DNA of 64,000 nucleotides, from the NCBI RefSeq assembly GCF_030867095.1, contig NC_081824.1, positions 304,188,956 through 304,252,955 of the forward strand. Reading direction: 5' to 3'. The position numbers and the translations under genes were made by a program. Numbering within the stretch: the stretch's first letter is position 1; each line of letters opens with the position of its first letter. This stretch comes from Alligator mississippiensis. Lineage: Eukaryota; Chordata; Crocodylia; Alligatoridae. Below the pieces are notes generated by a model. It ran no database searches and had not been told where the DNA came from. It was given only the letters and a program-made list of their open reading frames with translations. This document shows positions 1 through 12,106 of this stretch, in pieces.

Positions 1-3000
1 ACCGCTCACAGGCGCCGCTAACTGTTGGCAGCACCTTTTTCCACGGGGTGCACTGCCACGTGCAGGGGCTGCACGGGCACCCACGTGCACCCACTATGTG
101 TCGCCCCTGAGCATGGCGGCTTGGTGTGGCTGCCAGAGAAGGCAGCAGGGACAGTTCATGGGGTGCTGGAAGCCCGGGTGGGCTCAGGGAAGCTAGCAGC
201 CTGCCCAGGAAGCCCTGTAGGGTGGGGGGGCCAATCCTTTTTTCTGCAGAGCCTTTCCATCTCTTCTACAACCCAGGGGCTAAGCTAATTAATGCCTGCA
301 GTGTTCCAAGTTGCAACATTGCAAATTAAAATACATTGGGATGTACTTTAGTTTGCAATGATGCAATTTGCAAACTCACTTAAACTCCCCCAAAACTCTC
401 ATACGTGTAATGTGTGACACCATTAAGCCACACATAGGAAAATGTTTGTCACGTGTACATCATGACATTGTCATGTGTACAAGCACCCACTAATATCAGT
501 CTAAAGCAGGTTCCTGTAGGTTTAGCTTGTGTCAGTGTATTTATTAGGTCTGAGCATTGGTATGGGGACATGCTAAGAAACTGGGGCCAGAAATGGGGTC
601 ATTCTGACAAAAAGTTTGGGAAGTGCTGACTTGGAGGATATGCAAGAGGAAAAGAGGTCATCTGAGCTCAGTGAATGCCTGAAGGGGAATGTACACAATA
701 AAGTAAAAGTAAGATTTAGCCCAAGTTTCTCAATGATTTTTGAGGTGCCTGGAATCCAGCACCAGGTTTTGCAAATAGCACTTATTTTCATGGTGACCCT
801 GATGATGTGCTCAGATCTGATTAGTGTCCAACAAGAGGCTGTTCACCATCAGCAGCTAGATGTTTCAGTTCAAGCAAAATGAGTTAAAAGCCAAGAGATG
901 AGTTAAAAGCTAAGAATCCATTTTAATTTGTCTTCTACAGAACAGAGGTTTAGAATTTTAAACAAGAGCTTTTATGAATTGCAACTGCCCATGTTGTTAA
1001 GTGCCTCAGGGTAACCATCTCTGTGTAAAGCTCCCCAGCCCTTGGAAACCAGTCTTGTGTAAAAATAAACAAACATACAGGTCACCTGCAGTCCAGCACA
1101 AGCTTGAGAATGACCTCAGTGCACCGACATCTTCTCCGGTTTCATTTGCTGTCCTTGGTTAGTAAACCATAGATAGCCCTTGCCTTCCAGAAGCCTGTTG
1201 GGCTGGGATACAACCTGGAATATCTGCCACTCTTTCTGCTTCCCAGACTCGTTTTGAGAACATGTAAGCAAATGCCCCATCATGCTAAGCACCAAACCAA
1301 CCACCAAGAGTGAAGGAAGTAGACTGAACATTGAAACCTAAGTATTAACAATAGGAACTTAACATCAAAATGGATTTGCAGGGGAGGGTATGAACACAGC
1401 ACAGCCTTTCCTCAAAAGAATTAGCACCACTCACCAGCTCCATACTGCTAAACATTTGTGCCAATGGCTTCTTAGTTCAGGTAGGCAAGGGTCTATGCTT
1501 TTGGAGCAAGAGGGGTTGACATTGTTCAGCCTTTGTTTGGCCTGTTGCACCAAGGTTGAGCAACCATAATGTGCAGGATAGAGACAGCCGTGAAGTTCCT
1601 CAACAGCCACAGATTTATGACACCATCACAGGAGAAAGCTTTCTGGGAGCAGCAATAAAGACCATTTGATAGCACTAGACATAGACTTTGTAGATAACTA
1701 AGACCACTGTCCCAGCACCATAAATTTCTACACCTGGTTATTGGGCAGTAAAATGTCCCCTTGTTCCTTGCCTCACATGACTGACTCTTAGCTGTCATTG
1801 CTGAATTGTAAACTTTAGAGTTGATTGAAGTTCAGATTTCACCTGCCTCTTTTGAATTAAAGAGAAATAACTTTGAAGCAAGAATCAACTTGGAACCTAC
1901 AATCTGCTTCCATATAGCAACTGTACAATAAGATGCCCTTCATTTTTTATTTATCTTGGAGCAGAAAATAAAAATATGTCAATAAAAGCAATTCGTACAA
2001 CAAATAGCTACCCGTAGGAAATGAAAAATAACCACTGTGCTGATGCCCTGGCAGCCTGTGTCAAATTTCTATTGATAAACCTTCATGGGTAGGATGAAAT
2101 AATGCTACCCTAAAGAAATCCTCAACTTAATCTACCCATGTGGCTGGTATAGGCTTTGAAAAATAACCTTTTATAATACACAGATGAATTTAGCATTTAA
2201 GAAGATTAATGCATTCATAAATAGCTTTGAAATCCAAAATCATTGAATTTAGTGCACAGAACAGGTCAAATAGGCATTTATCAAACCATCTGGCATCTTT
2301 CTGCGCTGGGAAAAAAACGTGTAATACAACTACAGATAGATGAGGAGTATATGTCCCTTAGAATTATTTAATCTGGGTGTATTTACCACTCCGCTAAAAA
2401 TTGCTGGCTGCTAACTGTAATGCAGTTGTTTTTCTTTGAGAGATAGAGTGAATTATAACAGAACTAGGTAGAATTTATTATTAAGCCACTAGAGATCCTG
2501 TTTTGGCTGGTACAGTTTGCTGAACACAGGGCTGGGAACACAGAATCCTTCAGCATTTTGCATCAGCTAAATTATCATGTTTTCTTCACCGTTGTGAAGA
2601 GCTGAGAAGAAACAATCAGAAGAAATAACAAGTGGTACTGTTTAACTGAGATGCAAGGAAATGGTCAGCTTTGCTTGAGGACACGCTTATGAATAACACC
2701 TGTCACATGAAGTAATGGCCTAATGAAAGTTGTTGTGGTTGGCTTGTATGATTTACATACATAATCAATTCATTTTAAGCCACTTTTAAAGCTATTTGTT
2801 TCCCCCACTCTTCCCAGAAGCTACTAGTCACAGAGTGAAGCACCCAAAACGTGCCTAAAATAAACCCTTGTGTAGTGAAGTCATGTATCTCCCACCCCAA
2901 ATCTTTCAGCCTGTCCCATAAAGTCTGTCTTTGTCTTTTGTTAGCATTTTTTCCTGGCTAGAGGTGGAGGAAGTAACACCACCCAGACACCATCCCTTGA

Positions 3001-3440
3001 AACACCCAAGCAGTGAAACCTGGTCTAAACCCAAACTTCATGCACTGGTGCCAGGTGCTACCTACCACAGATAGGCCATTGGGGAACCTCACTGTCACCC
3101 AAACTTATTCTGAGGACCTGTAGTTGGTACAGCGCTAGAAATATTGGTGTCCTGTCTACATTACCTCCCCATCTTCTGTCTGTTGCATCTGCTGGACATT
3201 TCAGCTGGTTGGAACTCATCTCAGGGAAAATTTCAACATTTTAAAATTTGTTTTCTCTCTGAATCAGAGCATTTTTTTTTTAATTTCCCTCAAAACAAAA
3301 ATTCCAGAAGATATTATTTTGGAAAAAAAGAGGAATGTTGTTTCTAGGTGCTTTTTTTTTTCATTTCAGTATTTATTTGTATTATTTATATCATTTTTCT
3401 TCATTTTATGCCATGAGCAGTAATAATGTATGATCCATCG
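1..3440. other. Intergenic sequence, no gene seen
   Basis: The first 260 bases are GC-rich and look like the edge of a repeat that begins outside the window. The rest, especially 1800-2900, is AT-rich and single-copy in appearance, with no LINE, LTR or hAT terminus that I recognise. The reading frames here are short, lack recognisable domains and show no splice-site context. Conserved non-coding elements could be present but cannot be judged from one genome. Confidence 0.5.
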
Positions 3441-4151
3441 CAGGGGTGGACAATTGTTTTGACTGGAAGGCCACTTAATGAGTTTTAGTGACCTGCCAAG
3501 TACCACATCCATTTCTCTCTCTCTCTTCTCTCTCTGTTTCTTTATCTCTGTCTCTTGTCTCCTCTCCTTCCATCCCTTCCCCGTCCCAGAACCTATGCAG
3601 TAGCCCTGGCATTCAGCTGTGAACCCAGATGGGGACTTCCACTGTAGCAAGTGGGCATTAGCTGTGAGTGCAGCCAGCAGGTTGTGGAGCCCCAGTGTGA
3701 AACCTGCAGGCAGTGTCTACAGCTGATGCCACCACCCACCCAATGCAGCAGAAGCTCCTGCCTGGGTCCACAGCTGATGCCACTGGCAGGTTCCAGGTCG
3801 GTGCTTTGGGTGGGAGCTTCCACTGCACTGGGAGGATAGTAGTGGACACCGCCAGCAGGTTCTGCTTTGGGACTCCTGGACCTGCCAGCAACATCCCCAG
3901 CTGATGCCACCACCCACCCCCTGTGGCGGAAGCTCCCACCCAGGTCCACAGCTGATGCCACCATGTCAAGAGCTGATGCTGCTGGGCAGAAATAGCCCCA
4001 CTTGCCCACCCAGCACCACATGGTGGCTGGAGCCAGAGCTACCACCTGCCCGCAGGGCAGATCCATTGAGTTGGTAACTGCCTCCCTGCAGGCTGGATCA
4101 AACCAGTTGACTGGCCAGATTCAGCCCCCGGGCCATATTTTGCCCACCCCA
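3441..4151. mobile_element. hAT-type non-autonomous DNA transposon, about 711 bp, with internal tandem repeats
   Basis: The left end reads CAGGGGTGGACAATTG. The right end, read in reverse, is TGGGGTGGGCAAAATATGG, the usual look of reptile hAT termini. The flanking 8-mers are ATCCATCG (3433-3440) and ATCTATAG (4152-4159), 6 of 8 matching, as expected for a decayed hAT target-site duplication. The interior has no transposase. It carries degenerate tandem units built on CAGCTGATGCCACCACCCAC at about 3720, 3770, 3900 and 3950. Overlapping frames here, up to 157 codons, are by-products of that GC-rich repeat. Confidence 0.65.
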
Positions 4152-4926
4152 ATCTATAGTGGGGCACATCTTGTTAAAACATGGCATCATTTTGTCAGTT
4201 AATAGTCTAATACTTTATTTATGTTTATAATGTTGTATTAGCATTATTAAGAGCACCTGCCTCTCAGCAGAAACATAACTAGGGGTGGATGAGCAGGGCA
4301 TCAGCCTCAGGTATGAATTTAGGGGCACAAGAATGGCAACTGCAGTGACTGCCAGCCTGACTGCTGCCGCTGCCACCCAGGGTGCAGAAACTCCTTGGGT
4401 GTTGCATTCTCTGCCCCTAAATACACATGAAAACATCTAAGGTGCATCTCTACCCTGCCATTTCATGGTCCAAATCAAATCATACCTGATTTGTGGTATA
4501 ATGAAACAGTTTGACACTCGGCTCTAGGGAACAGGATAAGCACTTGAGATGGAGTTCCCTTTACACATTTACATGGTAGTTTTATAACTGTCTACCTTGC
4601 TGTTTTTGTCCATGATCTGGATGCATAAATCTGTGTGAATGCAACTGTACATGCACACAAGTTCCAGAAAAACAATGACTTAGGGACAGGGGGCTTCCCA
4701 TGTTTTAGCCTCAGTAGCTGCAGAGTTAGGACATTCAACCAGGGAGCCAGGGACCTATTTCTAGGTACTATCACTGACAGAGGGGTTACAGAGTCTTCAT
4801 CTCTGATTTTCTAGCCTAGTGCTCTAACTATCACACCACAGCTTAGGTATTGCTTGGACTCTTCCCTGGCGCTCTTTTGAAGCTGATCCACTGCCACTTG
4901 CAGATTTTATATATATGCATTTTTAT
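4152..4926. other. Intergenic sequence with a tRNA-like SINE remnant
   Basis: No gene is visible. At about 4760-4840 there is a tail resembling tRNA-like reptile repeats (a 'GCCTAGTGCTCTAACTATCACACCAC' type ending, shorter here). It abuts the 5'-truncated CR1 beginning near 4927. Confidence 0.35.
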
Positions 4927-5262
4927 AGGGGATTCTATTCTGTTTCAAAAGAATAGGGTTGGGACAAAAGGTGGTGGTGTTGTCTTGTATATCAAAGACA
5001 TACACTTTTTCCCTGGTTCAGGAGGAGGAAGACAGTGAAGCAGACAGCATTTGGGTAAAGGTGAAAGGTAAAAGACATGGCATTGATATAATGATGGGGA
5101 TTTATTATAGGCCACCTAATCAGGAAGAAGAGGTGAATGAGGCACTCTTCAAGCAGGTGACAAATCCATCCAAAAGCTATGGGATGGTACTGATGAGAGA
5201 CTTCAAGTTTCTGTATATCTGCCGGAAGAACAATGCAGCCAAACATAAAATGTCAAGCTAGT
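4927..5262 (+). pseudogene. CR1 ORF2 endonuclease-domain remnant
   Basis: The translation contains a GGGVVLYIKD segment, then IYYRPPNQEEEVNEALF and a MRDFKF segment corresponding to the GDFN block of the apurinic-type endonuclease. These are conserved landmarks of CR1 endonuclease. The catalytic-region Asp of MGDFN survives, but the preceding Gly is Arg. The frame runs into the LTR insertion at 5277 and resumes at 6245. Confidence 0.75.
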
Positions 5263-5276
5263 TCCTAACTTGTGTG

Positions 5277-6244
5277 TGTGGCAGAAGGCCACCCCTGTTT
5301 CTTCCCATAAACTCTGCTCTGTGACAATTTGGTTAGGATGGGCCCTGCAGAGGGTACACACCTTATCCTATCTCTTTAGGTAACCTGAGCTGGATACATT
5401 CCTGAGAGAGGGGGGAAACCTGCTCCCTCTGCCTACGTGACTGGTATCACATACCTGGGTGAGGGGCTTCCTCCCTGGGGAGATAAGAACTGCCAGTCTG
5501 CCCAGCAACTAGTGATGCATTTCAAGTTTCAAATAGGTTGGCTGACCATTGGACCAGGTAAATGAGGTCACAAGGGCTACATAAGTTAAGGACTGCCCAG
5601 GAGGAGGGGGTGGCAGCCATGAAGAAGGCTCAGAGAGAGAGAAGAGCTGAACCATCTGAAACTTGCTCTCTCTCTCAAAACTCATGATCAATGAACTGCC
5701 TGCCTCCAGAGGGAATCTCCACCTGCCTCTGGATGATACTTGTGAGTAAGCTACCTGAGATCTAACTAGATAGATAGCTTGCAGTAACTCAGCTATGGGA
5801 GTTTGCTCTATGGGATTTCTCTGATATTGCTCTACCCAGTACCCTATTTCAACCCTACTCCTTGTAACCAATAAAGTTCTCCGTTGTACCTAGCGTGGAA
5901 GATTTATTGGGAGTGGGTCTAGATTATGCCTTGGGGTCCCCTTGGTTCGGCTGACTAAGGGAGACTACTACTTGTGCTTCCGACTGAGGGAAGCATCCCA
6001 AGTTCTTGAAGTGAATCAAATACCCTTGAGAGCTACTAGGCCTGTGTTTCCCAGGATGCGCAGAGCCAGAATCAAGCCCAGCCCTGGGTGGTGGCAGTGT
6101 TACCCCCAGGCTAGCGGGTGTGCTCCAGGAAGGGGGTCAGCCAGATGTGAAGCGCCCCCAGGGAGGCACTCGGAGTCTGGAAGGAGGTCGGGCGCGGTGA
6201 GGTGGGTGGCTTAATGCAGGAGTGCCCCCTACTGGCCTGCCACA
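5277..6244 (+). mobile_element. Solo LTR inserted in a CR1 LINE
   Basis: The 968-bp unit begins TGTGGCAG and ends CTGCCACA, a perfect 8-bp terminal inverted repeat with the TG...CA ends of retroviral-type LTRs. It is flanked by identical GTGTG 5-mers (5272-5276 and 6245-6249). Removing the LTR and one GTGTG rejoins the CR1 endonuclease reading (FLTC before, VEDNFL after). This confirms the boundaries. No gag, pol or env lies inside, so it is a solo LTR left by recombination between LTRs. An AATAAA follows at 5870 on the plus strand, which sets the orientation. A related LTR lies near 31 kb. Confidence 0.88.
5870..5875 (+). promoter_or_regulatory. Polyadenylation signal of the solo LTR
   Basis: AATAAA sits about 600 bases into the LTR, where the R region would be expected. 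It supports a plus-strand orientation. Use of the site is inferred. Confidence 0.5.
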
Positions 6245-6249
6245 GTGTG

Positions 6250-8356
6250 GAAGACAACTTTCTGTTCTAGAAGGTGGAGTATACAACTAGGAGATCATCT
6301 GTCCTTGGATCTTGGCCTGACCAGCAGGGAAGAACTGGTGAAGGACATGAAGGTGATAGGTAACTTGGGAGGAAGTGATCACAATATGCTATAATTCCAA
6401 ATCCTGAGACAGGGAAAGCATGAGATTAGCAAAATTAGGATGCTAGATTTCAGAAAGGCAGATTTCATTTGACTCCAAGAGCTAATAGGCATGGTGTCAT
6501 GGGGAAATAGATTGAAGGATAAAGGCACCCAGGAGGGCTGGGAGCTCCGAAGAGGTACAGTATTGGAAGCCCAACAAGAAACTGTCCTGACACAAGGGAA
6601 GCACAAGAAGAAAGGCAAGAGACCAATGTGGCTGCATGAGGAGTTTCTAAAATGCCTCAAATGCAAAAGGAAAGTATACAGGCAATAGAAGAATGGGCAG
6701 ATCACCAAAGATGCACACCAGAAAATAGCAAGAACCTGCAGGCACAAAATCAGGAAGCCAAAAATGAGCTGCACCTGTCAAAGGGGGTTAAGGACAACAA
6801 GAAGATGTTCTATACATATGTTGGCCAGAAAAGAAGGACCAAGGAAGCTGTGGGTCCTCTGTTAATCCAGGAGGAACTCCTAACCAAAGATATGAAGAAA
6901 GCAGAGCTACTCAACACCTAGTTTGCCTCAGTCTTTGCAAAAAAAAAAGGAAGGTGCCAGACACCTAATAGAGATTACCTGGATAAGGAAGGGGGCAAAC
7001 TGAGGGCAGAGAGAATAAAAAAGACTGTCAGAGAGTTTCTGTTGGGTCTGAATGAATTCAAGTTATCAGGGCTGAATGGGCTTCATCCTAGCATCTTGAA
7101 GGAACTAGCAGAGGAGATCTCAGAGCCCTCAACAATGATCTTCATGAACTTGTGAAAGATGGGCCAGGTACCAGAGGACTAGAAAAGGGGCAATATAATG
7201 CCTCTTTTTTTAAAAAAAAGCAAGAAGGAAGCCCCAGGGAGCTACAGGCATGTTAGCCTCACCTCAATACCTGGGAAGTTACTGGAGCATATCCTAAGGA
7301 AGGCCATTTGCAAGCGTCTGGAGGAGGAGGCTGGTCACAAGCAGCCAGCATGGATTTATGTAAAACCAATCCTGTCAAACAAACCTGATCTCCTCCTTTG
7401 ACAAAATAACTACTTGGGTGCATGAAGGGAATGCTGTGGATATAGCATATCTGGACTTCAGCAAGGTTTCTGACAAGGTCCCACACAACCTTCCCATAAA
7501 CAAATTGGAGAAATGTGGGCTGGATAAAACTATTACACGGTGCATAGATAACTGGCTCAATAGCTGTAAGCAAAGGGTAATTATTAACAGGTCCATTTCA
7601 GAATGGCAGGAGGTTTTGAGTGGAGTCCCACAGGGGTCTGTCCTGGCTCACTGCTGTTCAACATATGATGATTTGGATTGTTAATAAACATGTTAATAAA
7701 GCTTCTTGAGCAAGTCTGCAGATGACACAAAACTGGGAAGGATTGTGAACACAAAGGATGTGAGTGCAATTCAGAAGGGTCTTGACAGATTGGGAAGCTG
7801 GACTGGAGCTAACATGATGAAATTCAATGCAGACAAATGCAGGTGCTACATCTCAGGTGGAATAATCAAGAACACAAATACAAAATGAGGGATACCTGGA
7901 TGGATGACAGCTCTATGGAAATGGATTTGGGAATTTTGGTAGATCACAGACTCAATATGAGTCTGCAGCATGATACAGCCGCACAAAAAAACCAATGCAG
8001 TTTTGGGATGTATCAATAGAAGCATTAGGCATAAGACACAGGAGGTAATAGTGCCTCTCTACTTCGTACTGGTTAGGCCTCATCTGCAATACTGTGTGCA
8101 GTTCTGGCATCCACATTTGAAAAAAGACAAGAAGTTAGAGAGGGTCCAGAGGCAGGCAATAAAGATGATCAAGGGCTTGGAAGGCAAACTATACAAGGAG
8201 AGGTTGAAGGAGCTAGGCATGTTCAGCTTGCAGAAAAGGTGCTTGAGAGGGGATGTGATAGCTATCTTCAAATATTTGAAGGGCTGCCATAAAGAAGAGG
8301 GAAAGCACCTTTTCTCTCTTGCTGCAGAGAGGAGGATGCAGACCAATGGCTTTTAG
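6250..8356 (+). pseudogene. CR1 ORF2: end of endonuclease and reverse transcriptase remnant
   Basis: In order, broken across frames: DHLSLDLGLTSREELVKDMK (end of endonuclease, about 6290-6350), the pre-RT linker (6490-6690), SYRHVSLTSIPGKLLEHIL (about 7235-7300), YLDFSKVSDKV (7450), GVPQGSVL (7623), SADDTKLG (7714) and VRPHLQYCVQFWHPHLKKDKK (about 8070-8130). YLDF and ADD mark the polymerase active-site blocks. Stops and shifts occur throughout, so no product is expected. Confidence 0.8.
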
Positions 8357-9104
8357 TTGCAGCAAAGTAAATTTAGGCTGGATATCCAGAAAAACTTCTT
8401 CACTGTTAGAATAGTGAATCAGTAGAATAGACTGCCTATGGACTTTCCATCACTGAAGGTGTTCAAGAATAGGTTGGACAGCCACTGGTCAGAGATGATC
8501 TAGGTGTAGCTATGCCTGTGTTGTACCAGGGGTGTTTCCCATGCTTCTGGGCTTAGCTGTTTGCTCCTGCCCCCACTTTACTTTTTTCTGCTATGTGTCA
8601 GGGTGTTTTTAAGTTTTCCTGGAGTCACTGGGTGTTGGCTACAGCTAAGACTGGTAACTTCGCCTGGGGTGTGCTGCTTCTCCTGCTAGGAGAAAAGCTG
8701 GAGGTTCCTGGCTGGAGGGTCTTGCCTCTCCACTCTGGGTGAGACTGATAACTGTATTTGGGGTCAGGAAGGAATTTTACCCCATGGTCAGCTTGGTATG
8801 GACTGTGGGAATTTTGGCTTCCTCTGTAACAGAGGATATGGCCCTCTACCTGGGACCTCTTGAGCGTATACTAGCAACCTTTTATAGAAGCAGGGCATTA
8901 GCTGCTGTGGCTCCCCTGCTTTACCTGTGACAGGTTAGGGCATTAGGTCTGTGTTGTGTCAGGGTTCATAGTAGCCATATGTAAAGTTTAGATTATGGTT
9001 ATATTGGATGGTTGGGCTGGGGATGATCTTATCTTAGTCAGGGGGTTGGACTAAATGGCTTTTGGAGGTCCCTTCCAGCCCTACTTTTCTATGACTCTAT
9101 GATT

Positions 9105-10096
9105 AGTTAAATGGATGGAGAGCAGTGGGGAAAGTCTCTGCCCCATTGGGAGCAGACTATAACCCAGAAACCCTTCCTCCTGCAGGGCAGCATCCATTTC
9201 ACTGAGCCATATGGCCCCTGGCTGTATGTATCTGTCTCTAAGCTGCCCTGGGAGGCCAGCTTCAAAAAGAGTGCTGGAAAAGGCTCTGGATAATATCTGA
9301 CCCTTGGTGTGGTAGTTAGACTGCTGTGATGGAAAGTCAGACATATAGGTTCAAAGTCCCTCTGGAACCCATGTCTCTGGCTTCCTGCCTAAGGACTGTG
9401 AACACTCAGCCACTAGAGCTAAAACATGGGAAGAGCCCACAGATGCCTGTGTGCATCCACAAGGAGCGCACATACATAGCTGTTTACTGACCTGGCCAGT
9501 GCATGCTCACTCTGTGCACACACGCTTAAGCGTCCACACTACTGGGGAAATAGGATTGTTACCTATGCCCCAGTAGTATTTTTGACCCTTATATGGCTAA
9601 AAAAACCTCTGCTGCTTAGAAATGCAGAGGGAAACAGAATTCCAGCCTTGATGTGCTTACTTCAATATCCTGGAAAAATTATTTCTTGCTACTGTAAGTA
9701 AGCATACTGAAAATAGCTGCTCTACTTAATTAGTACACTGAGGGTTTGTCTTACCCTCTAAAACAGAGTCAGATTGGTTCAGTGAGACCCCTAGATCTAT
9801 AAAATATCTTTCTATATCAAGTGGCTCCTGCTTTTAACATTTTTTAAAATAAAAGACAATAAGATAATGGAATATTTTGTCTATTATAGTACCTCATAAC
9901 ATGACATCATGACCTTATATGACATGACCTGACTTGACATGGTTTCTCACATCATATTCTGTTCTACTGTCAATGAGATGTAATGACATAATGTGCAAAT
10001 TAGCATTTTAAGAACACAAAATACATTCCACAATGGATTATTTTACATTTCCCTGTGTAATGTAAAAATACTTTTCATTTAAAATACTATTTTTTT
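9105..10096. other. Intergenic sequence with a SINE-like remnant and an ATGACAT-rich patch
   Basis: At 9303-9425 a tRNA-like SINE remnant has the 'GGTTCAAAGTCCCT' box-B look and the ending CAGCCACTAGAGCTA. At 9895-9945 short ATGACAT/ATGACCT units repeat imperfectly. The segment 9867-9905 recurs almost unchanged at 17218-17256. No gene is seen. Confidence 0.4.
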
Positions 10097-10434
10097 CTTC
10101 TGTGGCAGACTTGCCAACAGAGCCCAATGCATCAGGCTCGAGAAATCTCCAGTGTGATTGGTGGAGCATTTCCACCAATCAGGAAGGGATGGGGAGGAGT
10201 CTGCCCAAGAGTCTGAACCTGATTGTGAACTGTGCTTTTCAGGTCTTACAGGCTTCAGGGGCAGAGCCCCTGGAGAGAATAAAAGGACCAGCGTGCCCAG
10301 CACACGGCAGATGCATTGAGGGACAAAGAAGCAAGCAGGGCTAAGAAGAGCTGTCCAGCAGGCATTTCCAGTTGCCCTGAAGGAGCCCCAAAGACTCCCT
10401 TCACTGGAGAGACTCGGCGATTGGCGCCAGCTCC

Positions 10435-10731
10435 AGACAGTGCATGGGCCAGTGCACAGAGCCCAGACCCTGGCAGCTGCTTGAGGCAGCTTGGGGTGCA
10501 ACCCCTGGCAAGCAGCCAGGAGTGCAGCGCATGGGCTGGTGCATGGAGCCCAGGCCTGGGAGCCACGTGAGGCAGCTCAGGTCTCCAACTCCTAGCATGC
10601 GGCCAGGGCCCGGTGCAGGCAGTGCTGCACAGTGGATCCCAAGCAGGGACCAAGACTCTGGGGGCCATTCGAGGCAGCTCAGGTCCATCACTCCTGACAC
10701 GTGGCCAGGATCTCACACGAGCGGTGCACAG
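10435..10731 (+). repeat. Degenerate tandem repeat, about 88-bp units
   Basis: Three and a part units follow the pattern 'GTGCA-GGGC...GGAGCC-AGGC-TGGGAGCC...GAGGCAGCTCAGGT...CTCCTG-CA-GTGGCCAGG'. Unit starts lie near 10435, 10523, 10609 and 10700. The fourth unit is split by the hAT element at 10732 and continues after 11591. The open frames here are products of the GC-rich repeat. Confidence 0.6.
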
Positions 10732-11591
10732 TAGACCTGTGTGAAGCAGCTAGTATTCGTTTCGGATTCGGCCAATTTGGGGGACAGTGATTCAATTTGG
10801 TGATTCAAATCACTATCCCAAATCAATTTGCCTAAATCTGATTTGGAGATTCAGCTGCTGCCGAATCTCCAAATCACACAGGCCCATCCCCTGCTCCTCT
10901 CCCAGCCTGGCAATGGCTGGCCCACCCGCCCCAGCTCCTGGCACTTTGAAAAAAAAAAGCCCTGACTCCCCACTGCCCCCCATTGTCCCATGCTGCATAG
11001 AGGGCTCTATCACAAGCCCCCCTCCTCCCCTGCTGTCTCAGGCCCCCCCATGGCTGCCCTGCCTGCCCCAGCTCTGGCCCCAGGGGGGCACCAGGGGAGC
11101 AGGGGAGGGTCATGGGGCTCATAGAAAAGCCCCTCATGAAGCATGGGGTAGTCGGAGGCAGCGCGGATCGCCCCCCTGCAGGGCAGCACCCATTGAGTAG
11201 GAGCTTTTTTTTAAAGCACCGGGAGCTGGGGTAGGCAGGGCAGCCATGTGGTGGCTGGGGGAGCAGCTGTGTGTCTGGAGGGCTGGGGGAGCAGTCTGGG
11301 ATGGGGCCTGGCAGGAGTCCCCCCATGGTCCCTTCCCCCCACCTCCAGCCCCCCTCCCTTGCCCCCTACTTACCAGCTCTGAGTCCAGCTCCAGCTCCCT
11401 GCTGCAGAGGGTGGGGACTGCCTGAATCATCAAAGCTCTCTGAATCTTTTCCGAATCTATTTGGAGAGCTTTGAATCAATTCAGACCTTTTTATTGGTCC
11501 ACTGATTCATTTTGGATTTGGAGATTCAGCCACTGAATCAGGCCAAATCTCCTCCAAATCGAATCAACACCTGAAGCTTTGTACAGCCCTA
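10732..11591. mobile_element. hAT-type transposon with GATTCGG/GATTTGG-rich ends
   Basis: The left end TAGACCTGTGTGAAGC matches the reversed right end TAGGGCTGTACAAAGC. Flanking 8-mers are GTGCACAG (10724-10731) and GTGCACCG (11592-11599), 7 of 8 identical. Both ends are rich in GATTTGGAGATTCAG-type subrepeats in opposite orientation. The core (10880-11440) is GC-rich and itself partly palindromic: GGGGGAGCAG/CCCAGCTCTGG-type blocks occur on both strands. No transposase motif is found, so it is non-autonomous. Overlapping frames of 99-150 codons are artefacts. Confidence 0.75.
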
Positions 11592-12038
11592 GTGCACCGC
11601 TAGTCCCCAAGTAGAGGACTGAGCTCCGGTGTCGCATAAGGTGGCCTGAGCCTCCGACCCTGGACAAAAGGTTGAGCTCTTGGTGCACAGGGCCATGGAC
11701 AAGCAAGATCCCAGGAGGCTCCTGCCAGATAGGAGCAACGTGCCTGCGAGCAAAGACCCCCCCACCTGCGACCCGTGGAATCGTGAGTTGCCCGGGGAAA
11801 GGGATTCTCACAGGGGAGGGGGAGTTACCCAGGTGGTAAGGCTGAAGGGAAGCCCAGACAAGGGAAGGCTTCCTTAGGTCAAGGGGTGCTCTGAGGGGAT
11901 ATCCCTAGAGATCTTGTTGGGGGCTGGGAAAGCACTGAAGGGTTATGGATACCTGATAGTGCTGCACCTCATATTTTGTACATTATTATACTTGTAAATT
12001 TATAGTTATAAGATCTTTGCTGGGCCTCTGCTGGACCC

Positions 12039-12106
12039 TATTTGCATTTAGTGATTGCATTTAGTGCTGGACTCTATTTGCATTTGCTATTTGCATTTAG
12101 TGATTG
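12039..12106 (+). repeat. Short tandem repeat of TTTGCATTTAGTGATT-like units
   Basis: The motif TATTTGCATTTAGTGATTG recurs about three times within 70 bases, with one shortened and one altered unit. It lies in the A/T-rich part of the LTR-like element. Confidence 0.6.

Larger units (their letters stand above)
4927..9104 (+). mobile_element. CR1 LINE, 5'-truncated and decayed, split by an LTR
   Basis: Translations along the plus strand follow CR1 ORF2 in order: the end of the endonuclease N-terminal part near 4930, YYRPPNQ and related endonuclease motifs at 5100-5260, then reverse transcriptase pieces from about 6500 to 8350. The 3' end (about 9050-9104) is a typical CR1 tail with a GGTCCCTTCCAGCCCTACTT motif followed by TCTATGACTCTATGA. 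Many stops and frameshifts show it is dead. A 968-bp LTR interrupts it at 5277-6244. Without the LTR it is about 3.2 kb. The 8500-9000 part resembles the long CR1 3' untranslated region, but a stacked second CR1 tail cannot be excluded. Confidence 0.85.

Noticed and set aside
10415..10440. Possible retroviral primer-binding site (TTGGCGCCAG)
   Set aside because: Only about nine bases fit a lysine tRNA PBS, and no LTR end or gag/pol sequence adjoins it.
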